Positions 24,181-33,812 are shown, numbered from the stretch's first letter. The stretch: 64,000 nucleotides of DNA from Bacillota bacterium (GCA_023458755.1 JAEWYE010000020.1:7979-71978); one strand, 5' to 3'. Notes: a model not told the origin generated them from the sequence alone. Numbers and translations: made by a program.

Positions 24181-26763
24181 ATGAAACTACTGGTGCTAGA
24201 CGGAAACAGCATTTTAAACCGCGCGTTTTACGGCATTAAGCTTTTATCCACCAAGGAAGGATTGTATACCAACGGCATTTATGGATTTTTAACGATGCTG
24301 CAAAAGGTGAAAGAGGAAACAATGCCGGACGCGGTTGCTATCGCGTTTGATATGCGTGCGCCTACCTTTCGGCACAAGGAATACGACGGGTATAAGGCAC
24401 AGCGAAAAGGAATGCCGGAAGAACTGGCCCAGCAGATGCCGACTTTAAAAGAACTTCTCACCCTTCTCGGTTACCGGATTGTGGAGTGCGAAGGGTATGA
24501 AGCGGATGATATTTTAGGAACCCTTGCCGAAGCCTGCAAACAGCGGGGCGAGGAGTGTGTGATTGCTACCGGTGATCGGGACAGCCTGCAGTTGGTTTGT
24601 CCGCAGGTGAGTGTCCGACTTGCCACCACCAAATTCGGTCAGCCGCAGGTCACACTGTACAACGAAGAAAAAATCATGGAGGATTACGGTGTTACGCCGC
24701 ATCAGCTTATCGATATCAAAGCTATTCAGGGCGATACCTCCGACAATATTCCCGGCGTTCCCGGTATTGGGCAAAAGGGGGCAGCCGAGCTGATTCAAAA
24801 GTTTGGAAACATTGAATATATCTACGAACATGTCGACACCATCGACATCAAAGATGGCATGCGCAAAAAACTGATAGAGGGCAAAGACAGCGCGTTTTTA
24901 AGCCGCCATTTGGGTACGATTTGCACGAGTGCTCCGGTTGATACCGAAATCGGCGATTATGTGATGAAACCCTGTGACTGCGCCGCCGCGGCCCGTATCA
25001 TGGCAAAGCTGGAGTTATTTAAGCTGATGGATAAAATGGGACTGAACAACTCTGTAACGCCGCAGGCGGCGGAGGAGTCCAATCTTTCCGGTGAGATTGT
25101 GGTAACGGACTGCGAGGATACTTTGAAACTGCTTGCAGACTTAAAAGAGACAGGTCGGGCGGATTTTCTTGTTTCTTACGACAAGTGCGATATTAAAAAG
25201 CTAATATTCAATCTAAATAATACAATTTGTGTAGTAAAAGCGGACGACAATTTTCTTCGTGCCCTTTGTGAAGATGAAAGTATCAAGAAAAACACGCATG
25301 ACAGCAAGCCGTTCTATGCCGCTTTAGATAACAAGGGAATCACGCTTCAAGGGATGGAAATGGACACGCTGCTTGCCGGCTATCTGCTGAATCCGTCTGC
25401 CTCCGGTTACGATGTGGCACGTATGGCGACAGAATATGAGGTTCCGGTCCCTGCCGTTCAGAGCGAAGATGCCATCATTTCAGCAGCCGCGATTTTACCT
25501 GCACTGGCGGATAAACTCACACGGTTGATTCAGCAGAATACGCAGGGCAATCTGTTAAGCACCATCGAAATGCCGCTTGCCAGGGTTTTGGCTCGCATGG
25601 AAACCGTCGGTTTTGCGGTGAACGCACAGGGGATTGCCGATTACGGCAAAGAATTGCAGACACAGTTAGAGGAAATACAAGCGAACATCTACGGCGAGGT
25701 TGGCTATGAATTCAATATCAATTCGCCCAAACAGTTAGGCGAGGCATTGTTTGAAAAGCTTGGACTGCATCACGGCAAAAAGACCAAGAGCGGTTACTCC
25801 ACCAGTGCCGAGGTTCTGGAAAGCCTGCGTTATGAACATCCGGTTGTGGAGCTTGTGCTCAGCTACCGGACTTTGGCAAAGCTAAAATCTACCTACTGTG
25901 ACGGGTTGATTAAAGTGATTGCGCAGGATGGGCGGATTCATTCGAATTTTAATCAGACTGAAACGCGCACGGGAAGAATCAGCTCCACCGAGCCGAATTT
26001 GCAGAATATTCCGGTGAGAACCGAACTTGGCCGCGAACTGCGGCGTTTCTTTGTTGCGCGCGACGGCTGGGTGCTGGTGGATGCCGACTATTCGCAGATT
26101 GAGCTGCGCGTATTGGCGCATGTAGCTAACGATGCCAACATGATTGCCGCGTTCCGGAACAATGACGATATCCATCGTTCCACCGCCGCGCAGGTGTTCC
26201 ATATGCCGGAAGAGATGGTCACACCGATTATGCGAAGCAGGGCAAAGGCGGTCAATTTCGGTATTGTATACGGTATCGGCGCGTTTTCGCTGGCAAAGGA
26301 TATCAATGTAAGCCGCAAGGAGGCCGAAACTTATATCCGCGACTATCTGGAACATTATTCCGGCATTCGGGAATACATGGAACACGTGGTCGCGCAGGCC
26401 AAGGAACAGGGATATGTGGAGACCCTGTTTGGGCGCAGAAGGTATCTACCGGAATTGGCCTCTTCCAATTTCAATCTTCGAGCATTCGGGGAACGTGTCG
26501 CACGCAATATGCCCATTCAGGGTGCGGCGGCGGATATTATTAAAATAGCCATGATCAAAGTGGAGGAGAGGCTCGAAAAGGAGAATATGCGGGCACGCCT
26601 GATTTTGCAGGTGCACGATGAACTGATTGTGGAGGCGCCAAAGGAAGAAGCGCAAAAAGCCGCCCGAATTTTAACCGAAGAAATGCAGAATGCCGTTTCT
26701 CTTGCGGTTCCCATGGTCGCGGAAGCAAATATGGGACAAACCTGGTATGACGCAAAAGGCTAA
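24181..26763 (+). CDS. polA: DNA polymerase I
   Basis: An 860-residue Pol I for gap filling and primer removal. Residues 1-~290 form the 5'-3' exonuclease (LLVLDGNSILNRAFYG; YEADDILGTLAE; GDTSDNIPGVPGIGQKGA). Residues ~300-470 are a 3'-5' exonuclease-like domain in which the usual DxE metal-binding motif is not visible, so proofreading is probably lost, as in Bacillus and Thermus. The polymerase domain has motif A (DADYSQIELRVLAH), motif B (RAKAVNFGIVYGIGAF) and motif C (QVHDELIVEAP). ATG 24181 follows GGAGAACATCT. Confidence 0.96.
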   Translation: MKLLVLDGNSILNRAFYGIKLLSTKEGLYTNGIYGFLTMLQKVKEETMPDAVAIAFDMRAPTFRHKEYDGYKAQRKGMPEELAQQMPTLKELLTLLGYRIVECEGYEADDILGTLAEACKQRGEECVIATGDRDSLQLVCPQVSVRLATTKFGQPQVTLYNEEKIMEDYGVTPHQLIDIKAIQGDTSDNIPGVPGIGQKGAAELIQKFGNIEYIYEHVDTIDIKDGMRKKLIEGKDSAFLSRHLGTICTSAPVDTEIGDYVMKPCDCAAAARIMAKLELFKLMDKMGLNNSVTPQAAEESNLSGEIVVTDCEDTLKLLADLKETGRADFLVSYDKCDIKKLIFNLNNTICVVKADDNFLRALCEDESIKKNTHDSKPFYAALDNKGITLQGMEMDTLLAGYLLNPSASGYDVARMATEYEVPVPAVQSEDAIISAAAILPALADKLTRLIQQNTQGNLLSTIEMPLARVLARMETVGFAVNAQGIADYGKELQTQLEEIQANIYGEVGYEFNINSPKQLGEALFEKLGLHHGKKTKSGYSTSAEVLESLRYEHPVVELVLSYRTLAKLKSTYCDGLIKVIAQDGRIHSNFNQTETRTGRISSTEPNLQNIPVRTELGRELRRFFVARDGWVLVDADYSQIELRVLAHVANDANMIAAFRNNDDIHRSTAAQVFHMPEEMVTPIMRSRAKAVNFGIVYGIGAFSLAKDINVSRKEAETYIRDYLEHYSGIREYMEHVVAQAKEQGYVETLFGRRRYLPELASSNFNLRAFGERVARNMPIQGAAADIIKIAMIKVEERLEKENMRARLILQVHDELIVEAPKEEAQKAARILTEEMQNAVSLAVPMVAEANMGQTWYDAKG

Positions 26764-26803
26764 ACCGGACAAAACTTTTGAATTGAAAAAGGAAGGTTTC
26801 ATT

Positions 26804-27631
26804 TTGAGCGTGTTTATTTGCCCGATATGCAAAGAAAAACTGGACAGAACGGATACGGTCTATCTTTGCCCGAATCATCACAGTTATGATATTTCCGCTG
26901 AGGGTTATGTCCATTTGCTTCCGCCAAACAAAATGCACGCCAAAATTCCGGGCGATAACAAGCAGATGGTCAATAGCCGCCGCGATTTTTTGGCAACCGG
27001 ACTGTATCAGCCGTTCAGTGACAAATTAAATGAACTGGTTTACGAAAGCATCGCGGACTCTGTTGCTCCGATTGTGATAGATGCCGGCTGCGGGGAAGGA
27101 TATTACACCGCGCGGCTTCAAAATTATTTTGCAAAAAATGATTGCAAAGCGGTTTTGGCGGGATTTGATATCTCAAAATTCGCCGTAAAGGCCGCTGCAA
27201 AACGGTATAAAAATACAGAATTCGCGGTTGCCAGCATGTTCGATATTCCTATTGCGGATGCTTCGGCGGACGTCCTGTATGCAATTTTTTCACCCATCGT
27301 ACCCGGTGAATTCGCGCGCGTACTCAAACCGGGCGGTACGCTGATTCTTGCCGTACCGGGAGAGCGCCATCTATACGGGATGAAAGAGATTTTATATGAA
27401 AATCCTTATGAAAACGAATATAAAGAAACAATCTATGAGGGGTTTGCTTTTTGTAAGCGTGTGCCGGTTTGGGGCGAAATCCATATGGATAGCCCAAAAA
27501 CAATTGCAAATTTGTTCGCGATGACGCCGTATTACTGGAAAACCAGCATTGCCGGCAGTGAACGCTTGAAAGAAACAAAGGAACTGCATACGGAAATCGA
27601 GTTCGATTTCTTGGTTTATCGCAAAGATTAA
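26804..27631 (+). CDS. rlmA: RlmA-type 23S rRNA (guanine-N1) methyltransferase
   Basis: A 275-residue SAM-dependent enzyme. The N-terminus carries the RlmA zinc finger (FICPICKEKL ... YLCPNHHSYD), then AEGYVHLLPP and NSRRDFLATGLYQPFS, all strongly RlmA-like, and a Rossmann SAM motif VIDAGCGEGYYTARL. Homologues methylate G745 or G748 near the peptide exit tunnel, affecting macrolide binding in some species. TTG 26804 is chosen: AAAGGAAGG is 7 nt upstream and it matches the E. coli N-terminus MSFSCPLC. The reading frame also extends into polA, probably untranslated. Confidence 0.85.
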   Translation: MSVFICPICKEKLDRTDTVYLCPNHHSYDISAEGYVHLLPPNKMHAKIPGDNKQMVNSRRDFLATGLYQPFSDKLNELVYESIADSVAPIVIDAGCGEGYYTARLQNYFAKNDCKAVLAGFDISKFAVKAAAKRYKNTEFAVASMFDIPIADASADVLYAIFSPIVPGEFARVLKPGGTLILAVPGERHLYGMKEILYENPYENEYKETIYEGFAFCKRVPVWGEIHMDSPKTIANLFAMTPYYWKTSIAGSERLKETKELHTEIEFDFLVYRKD

Positions 27632-27677
27632 TCCAAATGAACGTACACATTCAATAACAGGATGAGGAGGGAATGCG

Positions 27678-28130
27678 GTGAAAATACTTTTTTTATGCAC
27701 CGGCAATACGTGCCGAAGTCCGATGGCAGAAGGTATTTTTCAAAAAATGCTGCGTGAGAGCGGAACAACGGATGTTGCTTGCCAAAGCGCGGGGTTATCC
27801 ACAACAGATGGTCTGCCCGTTACGGAAAACGCGGTAACGGTCTGCCGGGAAATCGGTGTGGACATTTCCGCCCACCGTTCGCGCAGACTTACCATGCAGG
27901 AGGCCAAAACCGCTGATCTGCTGGCAGTTATGACGCAGACACACGCAAGTATGCTTCAGGCTGCCGGAATACCGCAGGCCAAAATTTATGTGCTGGGCAG
28001 CGAGATTCCGGACCCTTATGGCGGCAGTGTGGAAATTTACCGTATCTGCCGGAATAAAATTGAGACGGCGCTGAAAGAATTGCAAAAGCGGGTGGAGAAC
28101 TGCGAACTTCGCACGGAGGAATCAACTTGA
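27678..28130 (+). CDS. Low-molecular-weight protein-tyrosine phosphatase
   Basis: A 150-residue phosphatase of the arsenate-reductase fold. The catalytic P-loop CTGNTCRS is at residues 7-14, and the general-acid Asp is in IPDPYGG near residue 113. Bacterial relatives dephosphorylate tyrosine or arginine; the YwlE subgroup carries a Thr in the P-loop (CTGNTCRS), which matches here, so phosphoarginine is a plausible substrate. The start is GTG 27678 behind GAGGAGG. It overlaps rimI by 4 nt, an arrangement often near sua5/tsaD-type genes in Firmicutes. Confidence 0.9.
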   Translation: MKILFLCTGNTCRSPMAEGIFQKMLRESGTTDVACQSAGLSTTDGLPVTENAVTVCREIGVDISAHRSRRLTMQEAKTADLLAVMTQTHASMLQAAGIPQAKIYVLGSEIPDPYGGSVEIYRICRNKIETALKELQKRVENCELRTEEST

Positions 28131-28588
28131 TTGAAAATTGCAAGCTTGTTAAAATGGAAGAAGTGCACTTGGATTCGCTTGCGGAGCTGGAATCCGTCTG
28201 TTTTTCCCAACCTTGGTCAAGGGAAGGATTGGCGGAGGAGCTCGAAAATCCGCTTGCCTGTTTTGTTGTTGCCCAAATGGAGGGAGAAAATGGCATACAG
28301 GTAATCGGCTACGCCGGTATGCACTGTGTTGTAGGAGAATGTTACATTACCAATGTGGCGGTGTTTCCGCAATACCGCCGGCAGGGTGCGGCAAAAGCGT
28401 TGGTTCAGTACTTGATTGACTTTGCGAAAGGGCAGGATGGAGAATTCATTAGCTTAGAAGTGCGAAACTCCAATGAGAACGCGATTGCGCTTTATGAGCG
28501 TCTCGGCTTTCGAACGGTCGGTGTACGCCGAAATTTTTATTCCGCTCCCACCGAAGACGGGCGGATTATGACTATAAAATTCAAATGA
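28127..28588 (+). CDS. rimI: Ribosomal-protein-alanine N-acetyltransferase RimI
   Basis: A 153-residue GNAT enzyme. LAELESVCFSQPWSREGLAE near the N-terminus, the acetyl-CoA loop QYRRQGAAKAL and the C-terminal SLEVRNSNENAIALYERLGF with VGVRRNFYSAPTEDG are typical of RimI, which acetylates the N-terminal alanine of S18. The start is TTG 28127, overlapping the phosphatase stop, with GGAGGA upstream. It precedes tsaD, a common linkage. Confidence 0.9.
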   Translation: MIENCKLVKMEEVHLDSLAELESVCFSQPWSREGLAEELENPLACFVVAQMEGENGIQVIGYAGMHCVVGECYITNVAVFPQYRRQGAAKALVQYLIDFAKGQDGEFISLEVRNSNENAIALYERLGFRTVGVRRNFYSAPTEDGRIMTIKFK

Positions 28589-28645
28589 ATTCCGACGGAC
28601 AAAGGCCGGAACGAAAGAAACTATAAACGGCAAGGAGAAACAGAC

Positions 28646-29653
28646 ATGCGTATTTTAGGCATTGAAAGTTCCTGCGATGAAACCGCTGCGGCGGTTGTGG
28701 AGAACGGAAGAATTGTTTTGTCTTCCGTGATTGCGTCACAGGTGGAAGAACATAAACTTTACGGCGGAGTTGTGCCGGAAATTGCCTCCCGACGCCACAG
28801 CGAAGCGGTGGTGGGTGTAACCGAACAGGCGTTGGAGCAGGCGAATGTAACATTAAAGGACATCGACGCCATTGCGGTTACCCATGCGCCGGGCTTGATC
28901 GGCGCGCTGCTGGTGGGTGTCAATTTTGCAAAAGGCTTGTCCTTTTCCACCGGTCTGCCGCTTGTTCCGGTTCACCATCTGCGTTCACACATCGCTGCAA
29001 ATTATATCACATCGCCGAAGCTGGAACCGCCGTTTTTATGCCTCGTCGTTTCGGGCGGACATACCCATATTATAGAGGTAAAGGATTATACCGATCTGCA
29101 TGTCATCGGCTGTACACGCGACGACGCGGCGGGCGAAGCGTTCGACAAAGCCGCGCGTGCCATGGGAATGCCCTATCCGGGTGGAATCCATTTGGATAAA
29201 ATTGCGAATTCCGGCAATCCGCTTGCCTTCAAAATGCCGCATCCGGTTGTGGATGGCGCACCGTTTGATTTTAGCTTTTCCGGTTTAAAAACATCGGTAA
29301 TCAACTTGATTCATAACGCGAAACAAAAAGGACAGGAGCTGTCGGTTCCGGATTTAGCTGCTTCCTACCGTAAAGCGGTCGTGGATGTACTGGTGCGAAA
29401 TTTTGTTGCGGCGGCAAAGGAAACGAACAGCAAAAAGCTGGTCATTGCGGGCGGCGTTTCGGCAAATTCGCTTTTGCGCAGACGTTTGGGTGAAGAATGC
29501 AAGCGATATGGTTGGGAATTTTACTGTCCGGAACTCGCACTTTGCGGAGATAATGCGGCTATGGTAGGAGCACAGGGATATTATGAATACCGAGCGGGCA
29601 AAATAGCAGGGTTGGAATTAAATGCCTGTGCGGAGATGCCGGTCGACGAATAA
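28646..29653 (+). CDS. tsaD: tRNA N6-adenosine threonylcarbamoyltransferase TsaD
   Basis: A 335-residue ASKHA-fold protein that installs threonylcarbamoyl on A37 of ANN-decoding tRNAs, with TsaB, TsaE and TsaC (not in this window). Motifs: ILGIESSCDETAAAVV, PEIASRRHSE, the metal-binding HHLRSHIAAN, VVSGGHTHI, GEAFDKAARAMGMPYPGG and AGGVSANSLLRRRL. The length is standard. ATG 28646 follows AAGGAGAAACAG. Confidence 0.96.
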   Translation: MRILGIESSCDETAAAVVENGRIVLSSVIASQVEEHKLYGGVVPEIASRRHSEAVVGVTEQALEQANVTLKDIDAIAVTHAPGLIGALLVGVNFAKGLSFSTGLPLVPVHHLRSHIAANYITSPKLEPPFLCLVVSGGHTHIIEVKDYTDLHVIGCTRDDAAGEAFDKAARAMGMPYPGGIHLDKIANSGNPLAFKMPHPVVDGAPFDFSFSGLKTSVINLIHNAKQKGQELSVPDLAASYRKAVVDVLVRNFVAAAKETNSKKLVIAGGVSANSLLRRRLGEECKRYGWEFYCPELALCGDNAAMVGAQGYYEYRAGKIAGLELNACAEMPVDE

Positions 29654-29747
29654 GGATGAATAAATATAGAAAACAGAGCATATTTATACATTTAATAATT
29701 CTATAGAAATAATTTGATAAAAATTTAACAAAATTCTCTTCAGGTGA

Positions 29748-29776
29748 TTGATTCTAAACATGAAATGTATTATAAT
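29748..29776 (+). promoter_or_regulatory. pckG promoter
   Basis: TTGATT (29748-29753), a 17-bp spacer and TATAAT (29771-29776). The leader to pckG is ~65 nt. Confidence 0.7.
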
Positions 29777-29847
29777 AGTGAAAAATAGCGTTTTTTACGA
29801 AATGCTTTTTAATGCGTTTTGGCCATTGGGCCGGAAGGAGAAACAGT

Positions 29848-31611
29848 ATGACAAATAACAAGTCAGTACTAAGCTGGATCGAAGAAATGAAGTCCCTTGT
29901 TAACCCAGACAATGTTGTTTGGATTGACGGCTCTGAAGAGCAACTTGAAGCACTCCGTGCTGAGGCTTGCAATTCCGGAGAAATCATCAAATTAAATCAA
30001 GAAAAGCTTCCAGGATGCTACCTCCATCGCACCGCTGTAAACGACGTTGCACGTGTTGAGGACAGAACCTTTATCTGCTCCCGTAAAGAAGAGGATGCAG
30101 GTCCGACCAATCACTGGAAAGATCCTCAAGAAGCATACAAAATGTTATATGATATTGCAAGAGGCAGCTATAAAGGCCGCACCATGTATGTCATTCCTTA
30201 CTCCATGGGCCCGATCGGCTCTCCTCTCGCAAAAATCGGCGTTGAACTGACAGACTCCATCTATGTTGTATTGAACATGAGCATCATGGCTCGCGTAGGC
30301 CAAAAGGTATGGGATACCCTCGGCGATAACCCGGAATGGGTTCGCGGTCTGCACTGCAAATGCGACATTGATGCAGAAAAGAGATACATCTGCCACTTCC
30401 CGGAGGACAACACCATTATCTCTGTTAACTCCGGTTACGGCGGAAACGTTCTGCTCGGCAAAAAGTGCTTTGCACTTCGTATTGCTTCCTACCTTGGCAA
30501 AACACAGGGCTGGATGGCCGAGCATATGTTAATCCTCGGCATCCAAAACCCGAAGGGCGAAATCAAATACGTTGCGGCCGCTTTCCCGTCCGCATGCGGC
30601 AAAACTAACCTGGCTATGCTCATCCCGCCGGAAGGCTACAGCAAGAAGGGCTACAAGGTTTGGACAGTCGGCGACGACATTTCTTGGATGCGTCAGGGCG
30701 AAGACGGCAGACTGTATGCCATCAATCCTGAAAACGGCTTCTTCGGCGTTGCTCCTGGTACCAACAAAAAGTCCAACCCGAATGCACTGGCTTCCACAAT
30801 GTCCGGCACCATCTTCACTAACGTTGCGCAAAATCTGGATGACAACACTGTTTGGTGGGAAGGTCTCGACAAGAATCCGCCGAAGAATGCTCTTAACTGG
30901 AAGGGTGAACCTTGGGACGGCACAACATCCGATCAAAAGGGTGCTCATCCGAACAGCCGCTTCACTGCTCCTGCAAAGAACTGCCCATGCATCAGCCCAG
31001 AATTCGACAAGGGCGCGGGCGTCCCGATTTCCGCTATCATCTTCGGCGGCCGCCGTGCACAAATCACTCCATTGGTATATCAGTCCCGTGACTGGAACAA
31101 CGGTGTGTTCGTAGGCTCCATCATGGCTTCCGAAACAACCGCAGCCGCTGCCGGTGCAGTCGGTGTTGTTCGCCGCGATCCTATGGCTATGCTTCCGTTC
31201 TGCGGCTACCATATGGGCGATTATTTCGCACACTGGATCGAAATGGGCAAAAAACTCGGCGATAAGGCTCCTAAGATCTTCAATGTGAACTGGTTCCGTC
31301 TTGATGACGAAGGCCACTTCATTTGGCCGGGATTCGGCGATAACTTCCGCGTTCTCGAGTGGATCATCAACCGTTGCGAAGGCAAGGCAGACGCTGCGGA
31401 AACAGCTATCGGCTATGTTCCGAAGGCAGAAGACATCAACCTGGAAGGTCTTGATTTCAGCTTGGATACTTTGAAGAGCATCCTCGAAGTGAAAAAAGAC
31501 CAGTGGGCAAAAGAGGCAGACGGCATCGAGGAATTCTACAAGAAGTTTGGCGACAAGCTCCCTGCAGAACTGAAAGCTCAGCTCGAAACCCTCAAGAAAA
31601 ATGTCCAATAA
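29848..31611 (+). CDS. pckG: Phosphoenolpyruvate carboxykinase (GTP)
   Basis: A 587-residue GTP-type PEPCK interconverting oxaloacetate and PEP. The nucleotide-binding signature FPSACGKTNLAML (residues ~244-256), the Mn-binding segment VWTVGDDISWMR, FFGVAPGTNKKSNPNAL and IIFGGRRAQITPLVY are characteristic of the GTP family and exclude the ATP-type enzyme usual in Firmicutes. Synonymous codons look biased to a few choices compared with neighbours, as in highly expressed genes. In fermenting anaerobes it may work in the PEP to oxaloacetate direction; that is an inference. ATG 29848 follows AAGGAGAAACAGT. Confidence 0.95.
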   Translation: MTNNKSVLSWIEEMKSLVNPDNVVWIDGSEEQLEALRAEACNSGEIIKLNQEKLPGCYLHRTAVNDVARVEDRTFICSRKEEDAGPTNHWKDPQEAYKMLYDIARGSYKGRTMYVIPYSMGPIGSPLAKIGVELTDSIYVVLNMSIMARVGQKVWDTLGDNPEWVRGLHCKCDIDAEKRYICHFPEDNTIISVNSGYGGNVLLGKKCFALRIASYLGKTQGWMAEHMLILGIQNPKGEIKYVAAAFPSACGKTNLAMLIPPEGYSKKGYKVWTVGDDISWMRQGEDGRLYAINPENGFFGVAPGTNKKSNPNALASTMSGTIFTNVAQNLDDNTVWWEGLDKNPPKNALNWKGEPWDGTTSDQKGAHPNSRFTAPAKNCPCISPEFDKGAGVPISAIIFGGRRAQITPLVYQSRDWNNGVFVGSIMASETTAAAAGAVGVVRRDPMAMLPFCGYHMGDYFAHWIEMGKKLGDKAPKIFNVNWFRLDDEGHFIWPGFGDNFRVLEWIINRCEGKADAAETAIGYVPKAEDINLEGLDFSLDTLKSILEVKKDQWAKEADGIEEFYKKFGDKLPAELKAQLETLKKNVQ

Positions 31612-31631
31612 TATCTGATAAACATGCAAAG

Positions 31632-31662
31632 GCGATCGCTCATTTTGAGCGGTCGCTTTTTT
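31632..31662 (+). terminator. pckG terminator
   Basis: GCGATCGCTC / GAGCGGTCGC (31632-31641 and 31647-31656, one G-T pair) followed by TTTTTT. Confidence 0.9.
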
Positions 31663-31888
31663 GTTATGATAAGGTTATGCAGTGGGTTTAGAAAAAGAAC
31701 TCGGAATAGAAAAAATTTGGTATGTATAGCCGGTCGGATTGTATCACTATGTAACTGCTAAATTGCATATGATTTTCTAAAAGAATAATATTTTACAGTT
31801 TATACCTTTTTTGCAAGCTTCATCCGTGAAACTTGCAAAAAGTATGAATAAATTATTGCGGAAGTTAGAAATTTGTGTAAATTCCCCC

Positions 31889-31917
31889 TTGATTTATGGT
31901 GCTAAATATTTTATACT
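31889..31917 (+). promoter_or_regulatory. Promoter of the purine permease gene
   Basis: TTGATT (31889-31894), a 17-bp spacer and TATACT (31912-31917); the leader is ~65 nt. Confidence 0.7.
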
Positions 31918-31940
31918 AAAACTATCTTTTCGTGGTATTA

Positions 31941-31961
31941 CCCGGCATGCGCAATGTCGGG
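31941..31961 (+). promoter_or_regulatory. Leader hairpin of the permease gene
   Basis: CCCGGCAT / ATGTCGGG with loop GCGCA, an 8-bp stem located 12 nt before AGGAGG. It could be a protein or ligand site that affects translation; it does not match the guanine riboswitch fold. Confidence 0.4.
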
Positions 31962-31988
31962 CAATTTATATTTTAGGAGGAATAATAA

Positions 31989-33506
31989 ATGGCAGGAAGC
32001 ACAGAAACAGCTTACCATCCAAAGGGCGATTTCTTCAATTTGAGGGGCAACAACACGAATGTTCGTACCGAAATCATAGCAGGTCTTACTACATTTTTCA
32101 CCATGTCGTACATACTATTCGTTAACCCATCCGTACTATCCAAAACAGGCATGCCTTATCAGGCGGTTTTCCTCGCAACTATCATTGCTTCGGCAATCGG
32201 TACCTTGGTTATGGCGTTGTTTGCAAATGTTCCATACGCACAGGCACCAGGTATGGGCTTAAATGCATTTTTTACTTACACGGTATGCATGGCGCTTCAT
32301 TTTACATGGCAGGAAGCGTTGGCGCTTGTATTTATTTGCGGTATTATCAACATCCTTATTACGGTGACAAAGGTCCGCAAAGTAATTATTAAGTCTATTC
32401 CAAAAAGCCTGCAGCATGCAATCGGCGGCGGCATCGGTATCTTTGTTGCTTATATCGGTCTTAAGAATGCTAATTTCCTTCAGTTTACATCCGAGCCTGG
32501 CGCTGGTTTAACCGGTTTGGTTTCCGTTAACGACAAAGCAGTTGATGCGGCCGGTAAGGTTGCTGTCAACGGTGCTGACGGAATTTTCTCTGTTGTAACA
32601 GGCGGCGGCATCGTTCCCGCACTGGTTGAGTTTACACAGCCAGCTGTGCTTTTAGCTTTATTCGGTTTGGTTTTAACCATTGTCCTGTTGATTTTGAATG
32701 TCAAGGGCGCTATTTTAATCAGCATTCTTGCAACGACCATTGTGGGTATTCCTTTTGGTGTTGCAGATTTTTCACACGTCTCTATTTCACTCGCATCACT
32801 GGGCGATGCTTTCTCACAGCTGGGCACCACTTTCGGCGCTGCCTTCAGCGCAAAAGGTATGGGCTCCCTGTTCACTAATGCTTCGAGAATCCCGCTTGTT
32901 ATTATGACAATCTTTGCGTTCAGTCTTTCCGATACCTTTGACACCATTGGTACCTTTATCGGAACAGGTCGTCGTACCGGAATCTTCAGCGAAGAGGATG
33001 AAAAGGCACTTGAAAACAACTCCGGCTTTAAGTCCAAAATGGACAAGGCTCTGTTTGCAGATGCAACCGCAACTTCTATTGGCGCTATTTTCGGCACTTC
33101 CAACACCACTACCTATGTTGAAAGCGCTGCCGGTATCGGCGCTGGCGGACGTACCGGCTTAACCAGTCTGGTAACCGCGATCATGTTCATTGCATGTGCC
33201 GTACTTGCTCCTGTTGCGGGTGCTGTTCCGGCCGCTGCTACTGCACCGGCACTGATCGTTGTTGGTGTTATGATGATGAGCTCCTTTAAAGAAATCGCAT
33301 GGGATAACTTTGAAGAAGCAGTTCCGGCCTTCTTTGCAGGCGTTTTCATGGCTCTTTGCTACAGCATTTCTTATGGTATTGCTGGCGGCTTCATTTTCTA
33401 CTGCATTGTGAAGCTTATCCGCGGCAAAATCAAGGAAGTACATCCGATTTTAATTGTTTCCGCACTTCTGTTCATACTGAACTTTATTATTCTTGCCATT
33501 CTGTAA
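31989..33506 (+). CDS. AzgA/PbuG-type purine permease (NCS2 superfamily)
   Basis: A 505-residue membrane protein with 12-14 hydrophobic segments. It matches the guanine/hypoxanthine (PbuG/AzgA) branch: NVRTEIIAGLTTFFTMSYIL, YAQAPGMGLNAFFTYTVC, SLQHAIGGGIGIFVAYIGLK and FSLSDTFDTIGTFIGTGRR, the last being the substrate-site helix, then FGTSNTTTYVESAAGIGAGG. It should import hypoxanthine, guanine or adenine with protons; the exact base is not readable. The first 20 residues are soluble. AGGAGG precedes ATG 31989. It is monocistronic with its own promoter and terminator. Confidence 0.9.
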   Translation: MAGSTETAYHPKGDFFNLRGNNTNVRTEIIAGLTTFFTMSYILFVNPSVLSKTGMPYQAVFLATIIASAIGTLVMALFANVPYAQAPGMGLNAFFTYTVCMALHFTWQEALALVFICGIINILITVTKVRKVIIKSIPKSLQHAIGGGIGIFVAYIGLKNANFLQFTSEPGAGLTGLVSVNDKAVDAAGKVAVNGADGIFSVVTGGGIVPALVEFTQPAVLLALFGLVLTIVLLILNVKGAILISILATTIVGIPFGVADFSHVSISLASLGDAFSQLGTTFGAAFSAKGMGSLFTNASRIPLVIMTIFAFSLSDTFDTIGTFIGTGRRTGIFSEEDEKALENNSGFKSKMDKALFADATATSIGAIFGTSNTTTYVESAAGIGAGGRTGLTSLVTAIMFIACAVLAPVAGAVPAAATAPALIVVGVMMMSSFKEIAWDNFEEAVPAFFAGVFMALCYSISYGIAGGFIFYCIVKLIRGKIKEVHPILIVSALLFILNFIILAIL

Positions 33507-33535
33507 GGCAAAGATCTGTTGTATTTTTAAAAGCA

Positions 33536-33571
33536 AGCAGCCACGTACGAAAGTGCGGGGCTGCTTTTTTG
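33536..33571 (+). terminator. Permease terminator
   Basis: AAGCAGCC / GGCTGCTT (33536-33543 and 33560-33567) with an inner short helix and TTTTTT. Confidence 0.85.
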
Positions 33572-33631
33572 TATGCGCTTCAATAAGTATGAGGATGAGG
33601 CGAATAACAGTAAAAAATATAATGGTAAAGA

Positions 33632-33660
33632 TTGTTAACAATTTATAAAAGTGCTATAAT
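33632..33660 (+). promoter_or_regulatory. Promoter of the TfoX-C gene
   Basis: TTGTTA (33632-33637), a 17-bp spacer and TATAAT (33655-33660), with TG before the -10. The leader would be ~145 nt and contains no recognised riboswitch. Confidence 0.6.
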
Positions 33661-33812
33661 TATTGTCAAATTCTATTGTATAGGGGGAAACGGGGAATTC
33701 ATATGCTTATTATTAGAAAAGGATATGAAGGAAAATCGGAGCTGTGAAAAAGCAAACGGAATAGATTCCGAAGGTAGGTTCGTAAATTTAAAATGGACAG
33801 AAGGGCTTTAAG

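Larger units (their letters stand above)
31663..31988 (+). other. Intergenic region, pckG to the purine permease
   Basis: About 325 bp. It contains a hairpin with a perfect 10-bp outer stem (31808-31817 with 31832-31841) flanked by T and A runs that could terminate on either strand, the permease promoter and a short leader hairpin. No purine riboswitch aptamer core is visible, and I see no gene. Confidence 0.55.

Noticed and set aside
26690..26803. Longer RlmA start overlapping polA
   Set aside because: The zinc-finger domain begins at the TTG 26804 position as in E. coli RlmA, and AAAGGAAGG is correctly spaced for it.
30529..31629. A 366-codon minus-strand ORF
   Set aside because: Antisense shadow of pckG caused by its biased codon use; no ribosome-binding site and no motif.
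31663..31988. Guanine/adenine riboswitch upstream of the purine permease
   Set aside because: The conserved purine aptamer junction and loop sequences are not present; only a short hairpin is seen.
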